Shown: positions 16,747 to 26,800, numbered from the stretch's first letter. The stretch: DNA of 64,000 nucleotides from Amycolatopsis pretoriensis (GCF_900107925.1 NZ_FNUJ01000001.1:868001-932000); one strand, 5' to 3'. A program made the numbers and translations. The notes: a model not told the origin generated them from the letters alone.

Positions 16747-17208
16747 ATGACCGAGTACCGCCACACCGCGACCGCCGACGTTCCCGCGGACGAGCTGTTC
16801 GCGTTCCTGAGCCACCCGGAGAACCTGCCGCGGTACTTCCCGGAGATGAAGGTCGCCGAACCGAAGGGCGGTGACAGCGTGCACGTCGAAGCGGAAGTGC
16901 ATGGTCAGCGCGTCGCCGGCGAGGCGTGGCTGCACACCGACGCGGCGAACCGCTCGTTGTCCTGGGGTGCCGAAGGTCCCGACGACTACCACGGCGAACT
17001 GCGGATCGCCGAGGACGGCCCGGCGTCATCGGAGATCACAGTGACGCTGCACAGCGTCCGGGAGGCCGACGGCGGCGAGGTCCAGCAGGGGCTCGAGCGC
17101 ACGGTGGCCGCGATGACCCACGCGGCGAGCGCCGACGCCGACGTCGAAGCGGCCGAAGGCGAGGGCGGCTGGACGTCCTACGACGCCAAGAGGGACACGT
17201 CGAGCTGA
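16747..17208 (+). CDS. SRPBCC (START-like) family protein
   Basis: 153 residues from ATG 16747, which follows AAAGGTGAG. The sequence has the SRPBCC pattern: ATADVPADELFAFLSHPENL, then FPEMKVAEPKGGDSVHVEAE, LSWGAEGPDDYHGELRIAED and a C-terminal helix QQGLERTVAAMTHAA. Such proteins form a deep hydrophobic pocket and bind lipids or act as polyketide cyclases. An acidic C-terminal tail (about 25 residues) is an addition. The ligand is unknown. Its 3' end overlaps the convergent monooxygenase gene by 31 bp. Confidence 0.8.
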   Translation: MTEYRHTATADVPADELFAFLSHPENLPRYFPEMKVAEPKGGDSVHVEAEVHGQRVAGEAWLHTDAANRSLSWGAEGPDDYHGELRIAEDGPASSEITVTLHSVREADGGEVQQGLERTVAAMTHAASADADVEAAEGEGGWTSYDAKRDTSS

Positions 17209-18374
17209 GGCGGGAACGGCCCGTAGGCGTTGCCGCGGGCGCCGCGGGTGCGCAGCGCGGGCACGGCGAACAGGTACTTGAGCAACGCCGGCGGAGCCGT
17301 GCCGCGTCCCCGGGCCCGCGCGGCGGCGGCTCGCTGTTCGACCTTGACCTGGTCGGCCTGCACCCGCTCGATCGCCGCGATCCGGTCGGCCTGGACGCCG
17401 GCGAGGTCGGCCGGGGTGACGTCTCCCCGGCGCAGTGCGGGGATCAGCCGGTTCGCGGCGGCGACGGCGTCCTGGATCGCCATCAGGATCCCGTTGCCGC
17501 CGACCGGTGAGATGACGTGCGCCGCGTCGCCGAGCAGCAGCAGGCCGGGGCGGTGCCAGCGGTCGACGCGGGAGATGTCGACCGACAACAGCGTGGTTTG
17601 GGCGAAGCCGGTCAGCAGGTGGGCGCGGTCGGCCAGCCACGGCACCCGCTCGCGCAGGAACGCGCGGATCGGCTCGACACCGCGTTCGCGCAGGGCCGGG
17701 TACTCGCCCTTTTCGAGGCTGTAGCCGACTTGCCAGTCGTGGACGCCGCCGAGGACGCCGACGTAGGCGTCGCGGCCGAAGTAGAGGTCGAGGTCGGCGT
17801 CCTGCGGGTCGCTCGGGGAGCGGGGCAGGCGGAACCAGAGCAGGTCGGTCGTCGCGCCGAGCGGCTTGGCGTCGAGCCCGGCCAGCCGCCGCACGGTCGA
17901 GAACCGGCCGTCCGCACCGATCACGAGGGACGTCTCGAGTTCGCCGCCGCGGTACCGGACCCCGGTCACCTTGCCGTCGGTTTCGAGCAGGCCGGTGACC
18001 TTGGCGTTCGTCTTGAGCGTGAACGACGGCAGTTTCGCGGCTCGCTCGGCGAGGAAGTCGAGGAACCGCACCTGCGGCATGAGGGCGATGTAGCCGAACG
18101 GCGTGTCGAGCCGGTCGTAGTCGGCGCAGCTGTAGACGCCGGACGGCGTGTGGAAGCGGAACGAGCGCGCCTTGAAGTGGTCGAGCTCGAGGAGGTCGTC
18201 GGCCAGGCCGAGGCGGTCGAGCAGTTCGAGGGTGTAGGGGTGCAGCGAGTCGCCCCGGAAGTCGCGGTCGAAGTCCGACCGCGCTTCGAGCACGGTGACG
18301 TCGATCCCGGCGCGGGCGAGCAGGTAGCCGAGCAGCAGCCCGCCGGGGCCGCCGCCCGCGACGGCGAGGCTCAC
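17178..18374 (-). CDS. FAD-dependent aromatic-type monooxygenase
   Basis: 398 residues from GTG 18374; this GTG overlaps the stop of the upstream reductase gene (GTGA), showing translational coupling. A Rossmann GxGxxG (AVAGGGPGGLLLGYLLARAG) is followed by VLEARSDFDRDFRGDSL, the DG motif (LVIGADGRFSTVRRLAG) and the second FAD motif (GLLLLGDAAHVISPVGGNGI). This is a class A flavoprotein hydroxylase (PHBH fold). With an F420-type reductase partner and a MarR repressor it probably modifies or detoxifies an aromatic or quinone compound. Confidence 0.88.
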   Translation of the reverse strand: MSLAVAGGGPGGLLLGYLLARAGIDVTVLEARSDFDRDFRGDSLHPYTLELLDRLGLADDLLELDHFKARSFRFHTPSGVYSCADYDRLDTPFGYIALMPQVRFLDFLAERAAKLPSFTLKTNAKVTGLLETDGKVTGVRYRGGELETSLVIGADGRFSTVRRLAGLDAKPLGATTDLLWFRLPRSPSDPQDADLDLYFGRDAYVGVLGGVHDWQVGYSLEKGEYPALRERGVEPIRAFLRERVPWLADRAHLLTGFAQTTLLSVDISRVDRWHRPGLLLLGDAAHVISPVGGNGILMAIQDAVAAANRLIPALRRGDVTPADLAGVQADRIAAIERVQADQVKVEQRAAAARARGRGTAPPALLKYLFAVPALRTRGARGNAYGPFPPQLDVSLLAS

Positions 18375-18814
18375 GCCGGCTCCAGCCGGAAGACGGCCAT
18401 CCCGTCGAGGTGTTCGAGGATCTGCGCCGGGGTCGCGTCCTGCGGAACCGGGAAGGCCTTGACGGCCCACGGCACCGACATCGCGGCCAGGTAGGTCGCG
18501 ACGACGTTCGCGGCCTCGTCGCCGCCGACGGTCCCGGCTCGGAACTCCTGGCGTTCACCGGCGGCGAGCAACGCGCACTCCGTTGCTTCCAAGAGGTTGG
18601 CGACCCAGTCGCGGTCGCGGACGGGCGAGACGAGGTAGTGCCCACCGTCCCGCGCGACGACGGCGAGCGGCACCCGCCGCGGCTCGCCGGAGCTGCGGCC
18701 CCGGGTCTCGACGACGCGCAACGCGTACCCGCCTTCGGGCGGGGCCTCGCCGGGGGCGTCGATCAGCTTGGCGGTCATTTCGGCGTTCATCGCTCGCACG
18801 TCCACCCGGTCCAC
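18371..18814 (-). CDS. F420H2-dependent quinone reductase family protein (DDN-like)
   Basis: 147 residues. GTG 18814 follows a TTGCTA -10-like element by a few bases and may be leaderless. The split-beta-barrel flavin/deazaflavin-reductase family is shown by RVVETRGRSSGEPRRVPLAVVARDG (R-x-x-G..R..PL), YLVSPVRDRDWVANLLEA and a C-terminal FRL. Relatives such as mycobacterial Ddn use F420H2 to reduce quinones. It is the first gene of a two-gene operon and is divergent from a MarR gene, with a palindrome between them. Confidence 0.82.
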   Translation of the reverse strand: MDRVDVRAMNAEMTAKLIDAPGEAPPEGGYALRVVETRGRSSGEPRRVPLAVVARDGGHYLVSPVRDRDWVANLLEATECALLAAGERQEFRAGTVGGDEAANVVATYLAAMSVPWAVKAFPVPQDATPAQILEHLDGMAVFRLEPA

Positions 18815-18827
18815 GGTAGCAAAACTC

Positions 18828-18842
18828 GCTAGATTGTCTAGC
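18828..18842. promoter_or_regulatory. MarR operator palindrome
   Basis: GCTAGA-TTG-TCTAGC is a perfect palindrome with a 3-bp centre. It lies between the divergent reductase (start 18814) and MarR (start 18860) genes and overlaps the likely core promoters of both. This is the usual arrangement for autoregulation by a MarR dimer. Confidence 0.75.
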
Positions 18843-18859
18843 TACCTTAGAATGGCCGG

Positions 18860-19306
18860 GTGGAAGACGGTGTGGCGCTCCGGGTGAACCTCGCCCTGCG
18901 GGACCTGCTGGCGCTCGCCCACGACGTCCAGCTGGCCCTGGCCCGCCGCCTGGGCCTCGGCGCGACCGACGTGCAGGCGCTGCAGCACCTGGCAGCGGGA
19001 ACGCCGATGGGCACGGTGGAACTGGCGCACGCGCTGAAGATCCGCTCGGCGTCGGCGACGGTCCTGGTCGACCGCCTGGAGGCGGCGGGCCACGTCCGCC
19101 GCGACCGCCACCCGAGCGACGGCCGCCGGATCACGCTGGTGGTGGCGGAGGCGGCGCGTGCCGAGGTCCGCGCGGCGCTGGCCCCGCTGGTGGACGCGGT
19201 GACGCGGTTGACGGAGGAACTGGCCCCGGGGGAGGCGGAGGTGGTGGCGAAGTTCCTCGGCGACACGACGGAAGTCCTGCGCGCTTACGCCGCCGAGCCG
19301 CGGTAG
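18860..19306 (+). CDS. MarR-family transcriptional regulator
   Basis: 148 residues from GTG 18860, positioned just after TTAGAAT, so probably leaderless. Winged helix motifs are clear: ATDVQALQHLAAGTPMGTVELA, IRSASATVLVDRLEAAGHV and the wing RDRHPSDGRRITLVV. It presumably represses itself and the divergent reductase/monooxygenase operon through the palindrome at 18828-18842 until a phenolic or quinone ligand binds. Its 3' end overlaps the decayed ABC ATPase remnant. Confidence 0.9.
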   Translation: MEDGVALRVNLALRDLLALAHDVQLALARRLGLGATDVQALQHLAAGTPMGTVELAHALKIRSASATVLVDRLEAAGHVRRDRHPSDGRRITLVVAEAARAEVRAALAPLVDAVTRLTEELAPGEAEVVAKFLGDTTEVLRAYAAEPR

Positions 19307-19606
19307 GCGGTGAGGACGTCGTCCAGTGGGCCGCTGGCGCGGATCCGGCCCTCGTCCATCCAGAGCGCGCTGGTGCACAGCGCGCGCAGGAGTTCCTCCG
19401 AATGCGACGCGAACACGAGCGCCCCGGCCCGGCGGCCGAGGTCCACGAGCCGGCCGCGGGCCTTCGGTGAACTCCGCGATGTCGTCGGCGCGCTTCTCCA
19501 TCTGCTTGCGCAATCCGGCCGGTGACCGGGCGCTGCCGCGGGTCGGCTCGTAGATGCCGCGTGGGCCGGCGAAACGACCGAACTCACCCTCGCCTACCTG
19601 ACCGGA
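19285..19606 (-). pseudogene. Remnant of a polysaccharide/teichoic-acid ABC exporter ATPase (Wzt/TagH type)
   Basis: Two pieces of one protein family are joined in different frames. The upstream piece (about 19606-19468) reads GIYEP...LRKQMEKRADDIAEFTE, matching the helix before the signature motif of Wzt-like ATPases (R-[KR]-x-x-D-[DE]-I-x-x-F). The downstream piece (about 19467-19285) reads RRAGALVFASHSEELLRALC and WMDEGRIRASGPLDDVLTAY, the H-loop and C-terminal end. The Walker A, signature and Walker B segments are missing. An internal deletion with a frameshift near 19467 explains this. The permease partner is also absent. Confidence 0.7.
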
Positions 19607-19643
19607 AGTGCGGAGCCCCGCGAACCGGGTTAGCGTTCCGCTC

Positions 19644-21140
19644 ATGCGAAACGAGCCCGCGCTCTGGCTGTTCGCCGACCAGCTCGGGCCGCACTTCCAC
19701 AGCACCCCCGCCCACCGCGGCCGCGACGTGCTGCTCATCCGGTCCGCCGCCGCTTTCGGGGCGAAGCCGTTCCACCGGCAGAAACTGCACCTCGTCCAAG
19801 CTGCCCTGTACCGGCTCGCCGCCGATCTCGGCGACCGCGTCACGCTGCTCGACGCGCCCGACTACCGCACCGGGCTGCGGCGGTTCGGGCGGCCGGTCGT
19901 CGTGCACGAGCCGACGTCGCACGCCGCCGATGCCTTCGTGCGGCAGCTGCGCGACGAAGGCCTCGTCACGGAAATCCTGCCCACACCCGGTTTCGTACTG
20001 TCCAAAGAGGACTTCAAGATCTGGGCGGACGGACGGAAGCGGTTCGTCATGGAGGACTTCTACCGCGACCAGCGCCGGAAGTTCGGCGTGCTGCTCGAAG
20101 CCGACGGTGAGCCCGAGGGCGGGCAGTGGAACTACGACCACGACAACCGGCAGCCGCCGCCGAAGACGACCCGGCTCGACGTTCCCGCGCCGTGGCACCC
20201 GCGGGAAAACGAGATCGACGACCGCGTCCGCGCCGAGCTCGACGACGCCGTTCGGGCGGGGCAGATCCACCCCGTCGGCCTGGACGGGCCGCGGCAGTTC
20301 GCCGTCGGGCACGACGAAGCCGTCCGCGCGCTGCGGCGGTTCCTCGACCACCGCCTGCCTGTCTTCGGCCCGCACCAGGACGCCATGCTCACCCACGACT
20401 GGGCGATGGCGCACGCGCTGCTCTCGGTCCCGCTCAACCTCGGCCTGCTCGACCCGCGCGACGTCATCCGGCGGGCCGAGGAGCGCTACCGGGCCGGCGA
20501 CGCGCCGCTGAGCAGCGTCGAAGGGTTCGTCCGGCAGGTGCTGGGCTGGCGCGAGTGGGTGTGGCACCTGTACTGGCACCAGGGCCCGGAGTACCTGCGC
20601 CGCAACGCGTTGCAGGCGCGCCGGAAGCTGCCGGAGTGGTGGCGTTCGCTCGACGCGGACGCCGTCGAAGCGGCCTGCCTGCGCACCGCGCTGGCCGGCG
20701 TGCGCGACCGCGGCTACGCCCACCACATCGAACGCCTGATGGTGCTCGGCAACCACGCGCTGCAGCGCGGGTACGACCCCGCCGAGCTGACGCGCTGGTT
20801 CGCCACCGCCTTCGTCGACGGCTTCCCGTGGGTGATGCCGGCCAACGTGATCGGCATGAGCCAGTACGCCGACGGCGGGGTCGTCGCGACGAAGCCGTAC
20901 GCGGCCGGCGGCGCCTACATCAACCGGATGAGTGACCATTGCCCCGGTTGTGTCTTCGACCCGAAGAAGCGGACCGGCCCGGACGCGTGCCCGTTCACCG
21001 CCGGGTATTGGGCGTTCCTCGACCGCAACGCGGGGCGGCTGCGGGACAACCACCGGATGCGGCAGCCGTTGCGGGGCTTGGAGAGGCTTGCGGACCGTGA
21101 CGAGGTTGTCGCCCGTGAGGATGACCGTCGCCACTTTTGA
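19644..21140 (+). CDS. Fe-S bacterial cryptochrome/(6-4) photolyase
   Basis: 498 residues from ATG 19644, which follows TTAGCG closely and may be leaderless. The N-terminal photolyase-related domain (ALWLFADQLGPHF) and the C-terminal FAD region (EGFVRQVLGWREWVWHLYW; HHIERLMVLGNHALQRG; DGFPWVMPANVIGMSQYADGG) match the FeS-BCP group. Four cysteines at about 345, 433, 436 and 449 lie at the spacing I recall for the [4Fe-4S] ligands of PhrB. It should repair (6-4) UV photoproducts with light. It stands alone, transcribed away from the ABC remnant. Confidence 0.93.
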   Translation: MRNEPALWLFADQLGPHFHSTPAHRGRDVLLIRSAAAFGAKPFHRQKLHLVQAALYRLAADLGDRVTLLDAPDYRTGLRRFGRPVVVHEPTSHAADAFVRQLRDEGLVTEILPTPGFVLSKEDFKIWADGRKRFVMEDFYRDQRRKFGVLLEADGEPEGGQWNYDHDNRQPPPKTTRLDVPAPWHPRENEIDDRVRAELDDAVRAGQIHPVGLDGPRQFAVGHDEAVRALRRFLDHRLPVFGPHQDAMLTHDWAMAHALLSVPLNLGLLDPRDVIRRAEERYRAGDAPLSSVEGFVRQVLGWREWVWHLYWHQGPEYLRRNALQARRKLPEWWRSLDADAVEAACLRTALAGVRDRGYAHHIERLMVLGNHALQRGYDPAELTRWFATAFVDGFPWVMPANVIGMSQYADGGVVATKPYAAGGAYINRMSDHCPGCVFDPKKRTGPDACPFTAGYWAFLDRNAGRLRDNHRMRQPLRGLERLADRDEVVAREDDRRHF

Positions 21141-21223
21141 TTTCACCTCATTGTGTGGCTAGCCGAGCCGGGTTTGCTCTTTTAGGTTGATTGCCTCCCT
21201 TTCCCCGGCGAAGGCGACCCCTC

Positions 21224-22363
21224 ATGCCCGACGCAGACCCGCGCGCCGGTGTGCTGTCCAAGCGCGCCCTGGTGACCGCCTCGCACGCGGTCGAACGCGC
21301 GGCCCTCGCCGAGGGGGCGGGCACGGACACCGTGGTGTTCGCGTTGTTCCAGCGGCTGCAGTACTTCGAACGCGAACGCGAGATGTACGCGAAGATCGCG
21401 CGCCGGGCCGCCGTCACGGTCGTCGGCATGGTCGACTCGGGCCGGCCCGACCTCCCGCACGGCGTGACGCCGGTGCTGCTGCGCCCCGACGAGCCGATGG
21501 CGCGCGAGTGGTCGGTCGCCGTGCTGTCGCCGACGTTCGGCGCGTCGGTCGTCGCCCAGGACCTGGACGAGATCGACCCGCAGGCGACGTCGGTCGAGCG
21601 GGCGCGGCTGTTCCGCGGCCGCTGGGGGCTGCGCCGCGACGAGGCGTACGCCGAGGTGGTCCGGCTGCGCGACGCGATGGGCGACCGCCTGCCCCCGGCG
21701 GTCCGCCGCAAGGTCGGCGAGGTCCTGGCGTCGGTGGAGACCCCGGCGGAGCTCGACATCGAGAGCCGCGCGGAGGCGGCGCTGCGGCACGTGGCGTCCC
21801 GGCTGGACGCGGCGCGCGCGTCGGCCCCGGTCCCGGTGGGCCCGGCGGTCGACCCCGAGACGGGCCTGGACACCCTCGCCGGCGTCACGCCGTGGCTCGG
21901 CGACGCGACGGACACGGTCCCGCTCGGCCTGGTCCTGGTGGCCGTCGACGACCTGACGGCGGTCGAGCGCCGCCACGGCTCCCGCGTCCGGATGCACACC
22001 GAGCAGAACATCGCCGACCTCCTGCGCCGCGGGCTGCGCCCCCTCGACCGCGCGGTCCGGCTCGGGCCGGGGGAGTTCCTGGTGATCCAGCCGGCGGTCC
22101 AGCCGGCCGAGCTGACGGCCCGCAGCCGCCACCTGGAGTCCCGGCTGGCGGCGTTGCACGCGACTTACCCGTTCGTGGACCTGCACCCCCGGACGACGAC
22201 GTTGCTGACGCGGCGGAGGCCGTTGCCGCTGCAGAAACTGCGCGCGCAGCTGCGTCAGGTGCCGGCGGTGTTGCTGTGGCCGCCGAGCCAGGGATCGCTG
22301 CCGCTCCCGGCCGAGCCGCACGGCCTGGTGATGCGCTCGGGGGCGGGCACCTGGTTCCGCTGA
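21224..22363 (+). CDS. DICT-domain protein with degenerate GGDEF-like C-terminus
   Basis: 379 residues from ATG 21224 (a TTG at 21191 is in frame). The N-terminal two-thirds match the DICT sensory domain found beside diguanylate cyclases and two-component proteins: VLSKRALVTASHAVERAA, LFQRLQYFEREREMYAKIA, and VLSPTFGASVVAQDL. The C-terminal third has a cyclase-like strand/helix pattern (LGLVLVAVDDLTAVERRHG) but the catalytic GG[DE]EF is GPGEF, so cyclase activity is unlikely. It may bind a nucleotide or ligand and signal by protein contact. It converges with the MFS gene 18 bp away. Confidence 0.8.
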   Translation: MPDADPRAGVLSKRALVTASHAVERAALAEGAGTDTVVFALFQRLQYFEREREMYAKIARRAAVTVVGMVDSGRPDLPHGVTPVLLRPDEPMAREWSVAVLSPTFGASVVAQDLDEIDPQATSVERARLFRGRWGLRRDEAYAEVVRLRDAMGDRLPPAVRRKVGEVLASVETPAELDIESRAEAALRHVASRLDAARASAPVPVGPAVDPETGLDTLAGVTPWLGDATDTVPLGLVLVAVDDLTAVERRHGSRVRMHTEQNIADLLRRGLRPLDRAVRLGPGEFLVIQPAVQPAELTARSRHLESRLAALHATYPFVDLHPRTTTLLTRRRPLPLQKLRAQLRQVPAVLLWPPSQGSLPLPAEPHGLVMRSGAGTWFR

Positions 22364-22381
22364 CGACGTGTGTATAACGCC

Positions 22382-23839
22382 CTATACCGTGGCCGTCTTC
22401 GCGCCGCGAGTCTTGGCGCGACTCAACACCGAAACCATCGCCGCGACCGCGAAAAGCCCACCGGCGACACCCGCTGACACCTGCACCCCCGCGGTGCACG
22501 CCGCCCGCGCGGCCGCCGACAACCCCGCCGCCGCGAACTCCCGCGCCGCCGCCTCCGCCTGGACCGGCCCCGCCTCCGCCACCCGGGCCACCGACGCCGG
22601 CACGCCGGGCGGCACCACCAGCCGCGCCGCATACACCGCCGCCGCCAGGGAACCGAACACCGTCGTGCCCAGGCCCGCTCCCAGCTCGTACCCCGTCTTC
22701 TCCACCGCCGCCGCGCCGCCCGCCTGGCCGGCCGGCGCCGCCGACAGCAGGGTGTCCGTGCTCGACGTCAGCGCCAGCGCCATCCCGAACCCCGAACCGG
22801 TCAACGCCGCACCCAGCCACCACGACGTCAGCCCGCCCGCCGCCGGCACCGCCAGCGACACCCCGGCCAGGGCGAACCCCGCGGTGCGAACCCGCGCGTT
22901 GCCGAACCGGCCGAGCAACGCCGGCGCCGTCACGCTGCCCGCCGCCGACGCCCCGAGCACCAGCAGCAGCCGCGCCGCCGCGGCCGTCGGGGACAGGCCC
23001 AGCACCACTTGCAGGTACTGCGCCAGCAGCACCCCGAGCCCGACCAGCGTGCTCATCACCAGCAGCACCCCGCCCACCGCACCCGGCACGCCCGGACGGC
23101 GGAACAACGCCAGATCCAGCAACGGCGCGGCCGAACGGCGTTGCCGCCGCACGAACAGTCCCAACAGGACACCACCGGCCGCGCCCGCGAAGAGGCCGCC
23201 ACCCGACGGCCCGGCGGCGAACGCGATCCCGAGCACCCCGCCCGCCGCGAGGACCGCGCTGAGCGCGTCCCACGGCCGTGGGCCCGGCGGCGACCGCGGC
23301 AGCCACCGCAGCGCCGCGGCCACCGCCGCGAGGATCACCGGCGGGTTCACCAGGAACGTCGCCCGCCAGCCCCACGCCTCGACGAGCACGCCGCCGAGCA
23401 CCGGCCCGAACACCGAACCCGTCCCCGCGACGCCGCTGCACACCGCGATCGCCCGGCGCCGGCGGCGCTGGTCGGGGAACAGCTCGCGCAGCAGCGACAT
23501 CGTCACCGGCATGATCATCGCGCCGCCGCAGCCGAGCACCGCCCGGGCGGCGAGCAGTGCCGGGACGTCGGGGGCGAGCGCGCACCCGAGCGACGCGACG
23601 CCGAACACCGCGTAGCCGGTGACCAGCACGCGCCGCCGGCCGAAGCGGTCGCCGAGCGTGCCGAACGGGAGCAGCAGCGGCGCCGCCGTGAGCGGGTAGA
23701 TCGCCACGATCCAGACCTGCGCGGCCGCGCCCGGGCGCAGGTCCCGGACGAGGTCGGGGAGCGCGACGTGCAGCACTGTCGCGTCCACCGCCACCAGGAA
23801 CAGCCCCGCGCCGAGCACCGCGAGCAGTGGCCGCCTCAC
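22382..23839 (-). CDS. DHA2-family MFS exporter of the lipid cluster
   Basis: 485 residues from GTG 23839; the GTG overlaps the condensase stop (GTGA), so it is translated with it. About 14 hydrophobic segments, motif A (GTLGDRFGRRRVL) and motif C (GSVFGPVLGGVLVEAWGWR) identify a drug:H+ antiporter-2 transporter. Its coupling to the condensase suggests that it exports the lipid product. Mycobacteria use MmpL3 for mycolates, so an MFS carrier would be a different solution. It might instead confer resistance to a product. Confidence 0.9.
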   Translation of the reverse strand: MRRPLLAVLGAGLFLVAVDATVLHVALPDLVRDLRPGAAAQVWIVAIYPLTAAPLLLPFGTLGDRFGRRRVLVTGYAVFGVASLGCALAPDVPALLAARAVLGCGGAMIMPVTMSLLRELFPDQRRRRRAIAVCSGVAGTGSVFGPVLGGVLVEAWGWRATFLVNPPVILAAVAAALRWLPRSPPGPRPWDALSAVLAAGGVLGIAFAAGPSGGGLFAGAAGGVLLGLFVRRQRRSAAPLLDLALFRRPGVPGAVGGVLLVMSTLVGLGVLLAQYLQVVLGLSPTAAAARLLLVLGASAAGSVTAPALLGRFGNARVRTAGFALAGVSLAVPAAGGLTSWWLGAALTGSGFGMALALTSSTDTLLSAAPAGQAGGAAAVEKTGYELGAGLGTTVFGSLAAAVYAARLVVPPGVPASVARVAEAGPVQAEAAAREFAAAGLSAAARAACTAGVQVSAGVAGGLFAVAAMVSVLSRAKTRGAKTATV

Positions 23840-26800
23840 AGCAGCCTCGCGAGGTGCCGCGCGACGACGTCGACGTGCGGCGGGTCGACCACCGACAGGT
23901 GGTGCGCGGGCACCGGCACGATCTCCAGCCGCGGGCACAGGTCCGCCCAGCCCGCGGCGAGGTCGGAGCGGGAGTAGCGCGGTTCCATGGCCAGCCCGGC
24001 GGCGTACGGCTCGGTCGCCCGGTAGAGCACCACGCGGCCGTCGTAGCGGCGCGGGACCCCGCGTTCGGCCGCGAGGGTGTCCAAAAAGGACTGACGCTGG
24101 TGCCGCAGGACGCCGGGGCTGAGCAGCCCGGCCTCGGCGACCCGGCGCATGGTCAGCTCGATCTGTTCTTCCTCGGGCAGCGGCGCGAGCTCGTCGTGGC
24201 CGAGCCGGACCGGTCGGCCGTAGGTGCCCTCGACGTAGCCGGTGAACCGCAGGAACCGCCGCGCCGACGACGCCCGCGGGTCGAGGTCCGGTTCCGGTAG
24301 CGGCAGCATCGTGTCGACGAGGGCGACGAGCTCGACGTCTGCGCCGTCGTCGGCGAGCCGGGTCGCGACGCCGTAGGCCAGCGCGCCGCCGAACGACCAC
24401 CCGGCGAGCCGGTAGGGCCCGCGCGGCAGCCGCGCGCGGACCAGCGGCAGCAGCCGTTCGACGCGGTCCTCGATGCTCGTGCCGGGCACGCGTTCGAAGC
24501 CGAGGCACGGCACGCCGGCGGGCAGCCGGTCGAGCAGCGGCCGGTAGACGGTGCACGTGCTGCCGCCGGGGTGGAACAGCAGCAGGGACGCGGCGCCGGC
24601 GTCGCCGGGGGCGAGGACGTGCACCGGGCCCCGGGCCTCGCGCGTGTCGAGGACGGCGCGGGCGACGTCGGCGAGGGCGGCGAGGGAGTCGTGCGGGAGG
24701 AGGTCGGCCGCGTCGATGGGGGTGTCGAGCTCGGCGGTGAGGTCGGTGGCGAGGAGCCGGGCGAGACGGTCGTCGAGGTGGACGTGCGGGCCCGGGTCGG
24801 CGCCGGTGTGCGTCCGCCAGAGCCGCAGGACGAGCCGGTCGGCGGCGTCCCAGGCGCGGCCGCGGGCGGGACGGGGGAGTTCGCCGTCCCGGGGAGCGAG
24901 GTCCCGGTTGAGGTCGGCCAGGGTGGCACCGCGCAGGACGGCGGCGGTATCGGGTTCGGCGCCGAGTTCCCGCCGGACGGCCTCGCGGATCCGGTTCGCC
25001 ATGAGGGAATCGAGCCCGAGGTCGACGAGCGGGGTATCGGCATCGAGGTGGGCGGGGGCCAGGCCCATGACCGCGGCGACGATTTCGGTGAGCCGGTCGC
25101 GAGCAGGAGTGGCGGCGAGCGAGGTGCCTCCGGGGCCGGGCAGCGGTCCGGTCTGGGTGGCGGCCTGGCCCGCCGCGGCTGCCGGGCCGCCCGTGGCAAC
25201 GAGCGGTCGGCTGGGGTGCTCGGCTGATGCGCTCCCCTGACCGGACAGCGGTTTCGCCGCGGCCGCCTGGGCGCCAGTGGCGGCGAGCGATGTGCCCCCA
25301 CCGCTCGGCAACGGCTGGGCGAGCGGCTCCGCCGCCGCGGCGGCTCGGGCGCCGGTGGCGGCGAGCGAGCCGGCCCGAGAGCCGGGCGGCCACTCGGCCA
25401 CCGGCGCGACATCCGTGTACCAATGCCGTTCGTGGCGCCACCGCATCGGCGGCACGTCCGCCAACCGGGCACCGTCGTCCGGGGCGCTCACCGTGATCCG
25501 CGTTCCCGCGCAGTACAGCTCCGCCGCCGCCGCGCCGAACGCGCGGACCTCGTCCTGCCCGCGGCGCACCGTCCCCGTCACCACCGCGTCCGCGATCCCC
25601 GCCGCCTCCAGCGTCCGGGACAGCGACCCCCGCAGGATCGGGTGCGGCGAGACCTCCACGAACACCCGGTGCCCGTCCGCGGCCGCCGCCGTCACCGCCT
25701 GGCGGAAGCGGACCGGACGGCGGACATGCGCCGCCCAGTAGCCCGCGTCGAAGTCCGGCAACGACCGCGGGTCCGTCAGCACCGTGTCGTACCACGGCAC
25801 CAGCGGCCGACGCCCGCCCAGCTCGGTCAGCGCCTCGCGCAACGCGCCCAGGATCGGCTCCACCGCGCCCGAGTGCCCGGCGACCGACACCGGGAGCCGG
25901 CGCGCGGTCCGCCCGGCGGCCGTCAGCGACGCGACCAGGTCGTCCAACACCGACGCCTCGCCGGCCACCGTCACCTGCCCGGGCGCGGAGTCGACCGCCA
26001 GTTCCACCCCGGCCGGCAGTTCCGCCGGCGTCAGCGAAACGGCGGCCATCGCACCACCCGCATCGATCGTGCCCAGCAGCCGCGCGCGGCTGGCGACCAG
26101 GTGGACCGCCTCGTCCGCCGTCAGCACCCCGCTCACCACGGCGGCGGCCGCCGAGCCCAGCGAGTGCCCGATGACGGCCGCGGGCCGGACGCCGAGCGCC
26201 TCCCACCGCGCGGCCAGCGCCACCTGCGTCCCGAAGATCGCCAGCTGCGTTTCGGGCAGCGACAGCCGGTCCGCGCCGAGCAACGCGTGCAACGACCGTC
26301 CACTGTGCTCGGTGAACGGGTCGCCGAGCTTGTCCACCTGCGCCGCGAACACCGACGACGAAGCCAGCAACCCGCGGCCCATCCCGGCCCACTGCGAACC
26401 GTGCCCGGAGAACACGAACACCGGCCCGTCGCCCGGCACCGCGGTCCCCGCCGCCACGCCCGCGGGCAGCGGATCGGCGCCGACCGCCCGCAGCAGCGCC
26501 GCCAGCTCGGCGGTGTCCCCGGCGACGAACGCCGCCCGGTGCCGCTCGCCGTTGTCGCGCCGGAACAACGTGTGCGTGACGTCGGCGAGGGACTGGCCCG
26601 GCGACGAGTCCAGCCAGTCCGCCAGTTGCGTCGCGCGCTCGGTCAATCGGGAACGGGTGCGCGCGGACAGCAGCCCGATCCGCACCCCCGGCCCCGCCGA
26701 AACGGGCTCGACCCGCGCCGCCTCTTCGAGGACGACGTGCGCGTTGGTCCCGCCGAACCCGAACGCCGACACCCCGGCCGTGGCACGCCCGGAATACGCC

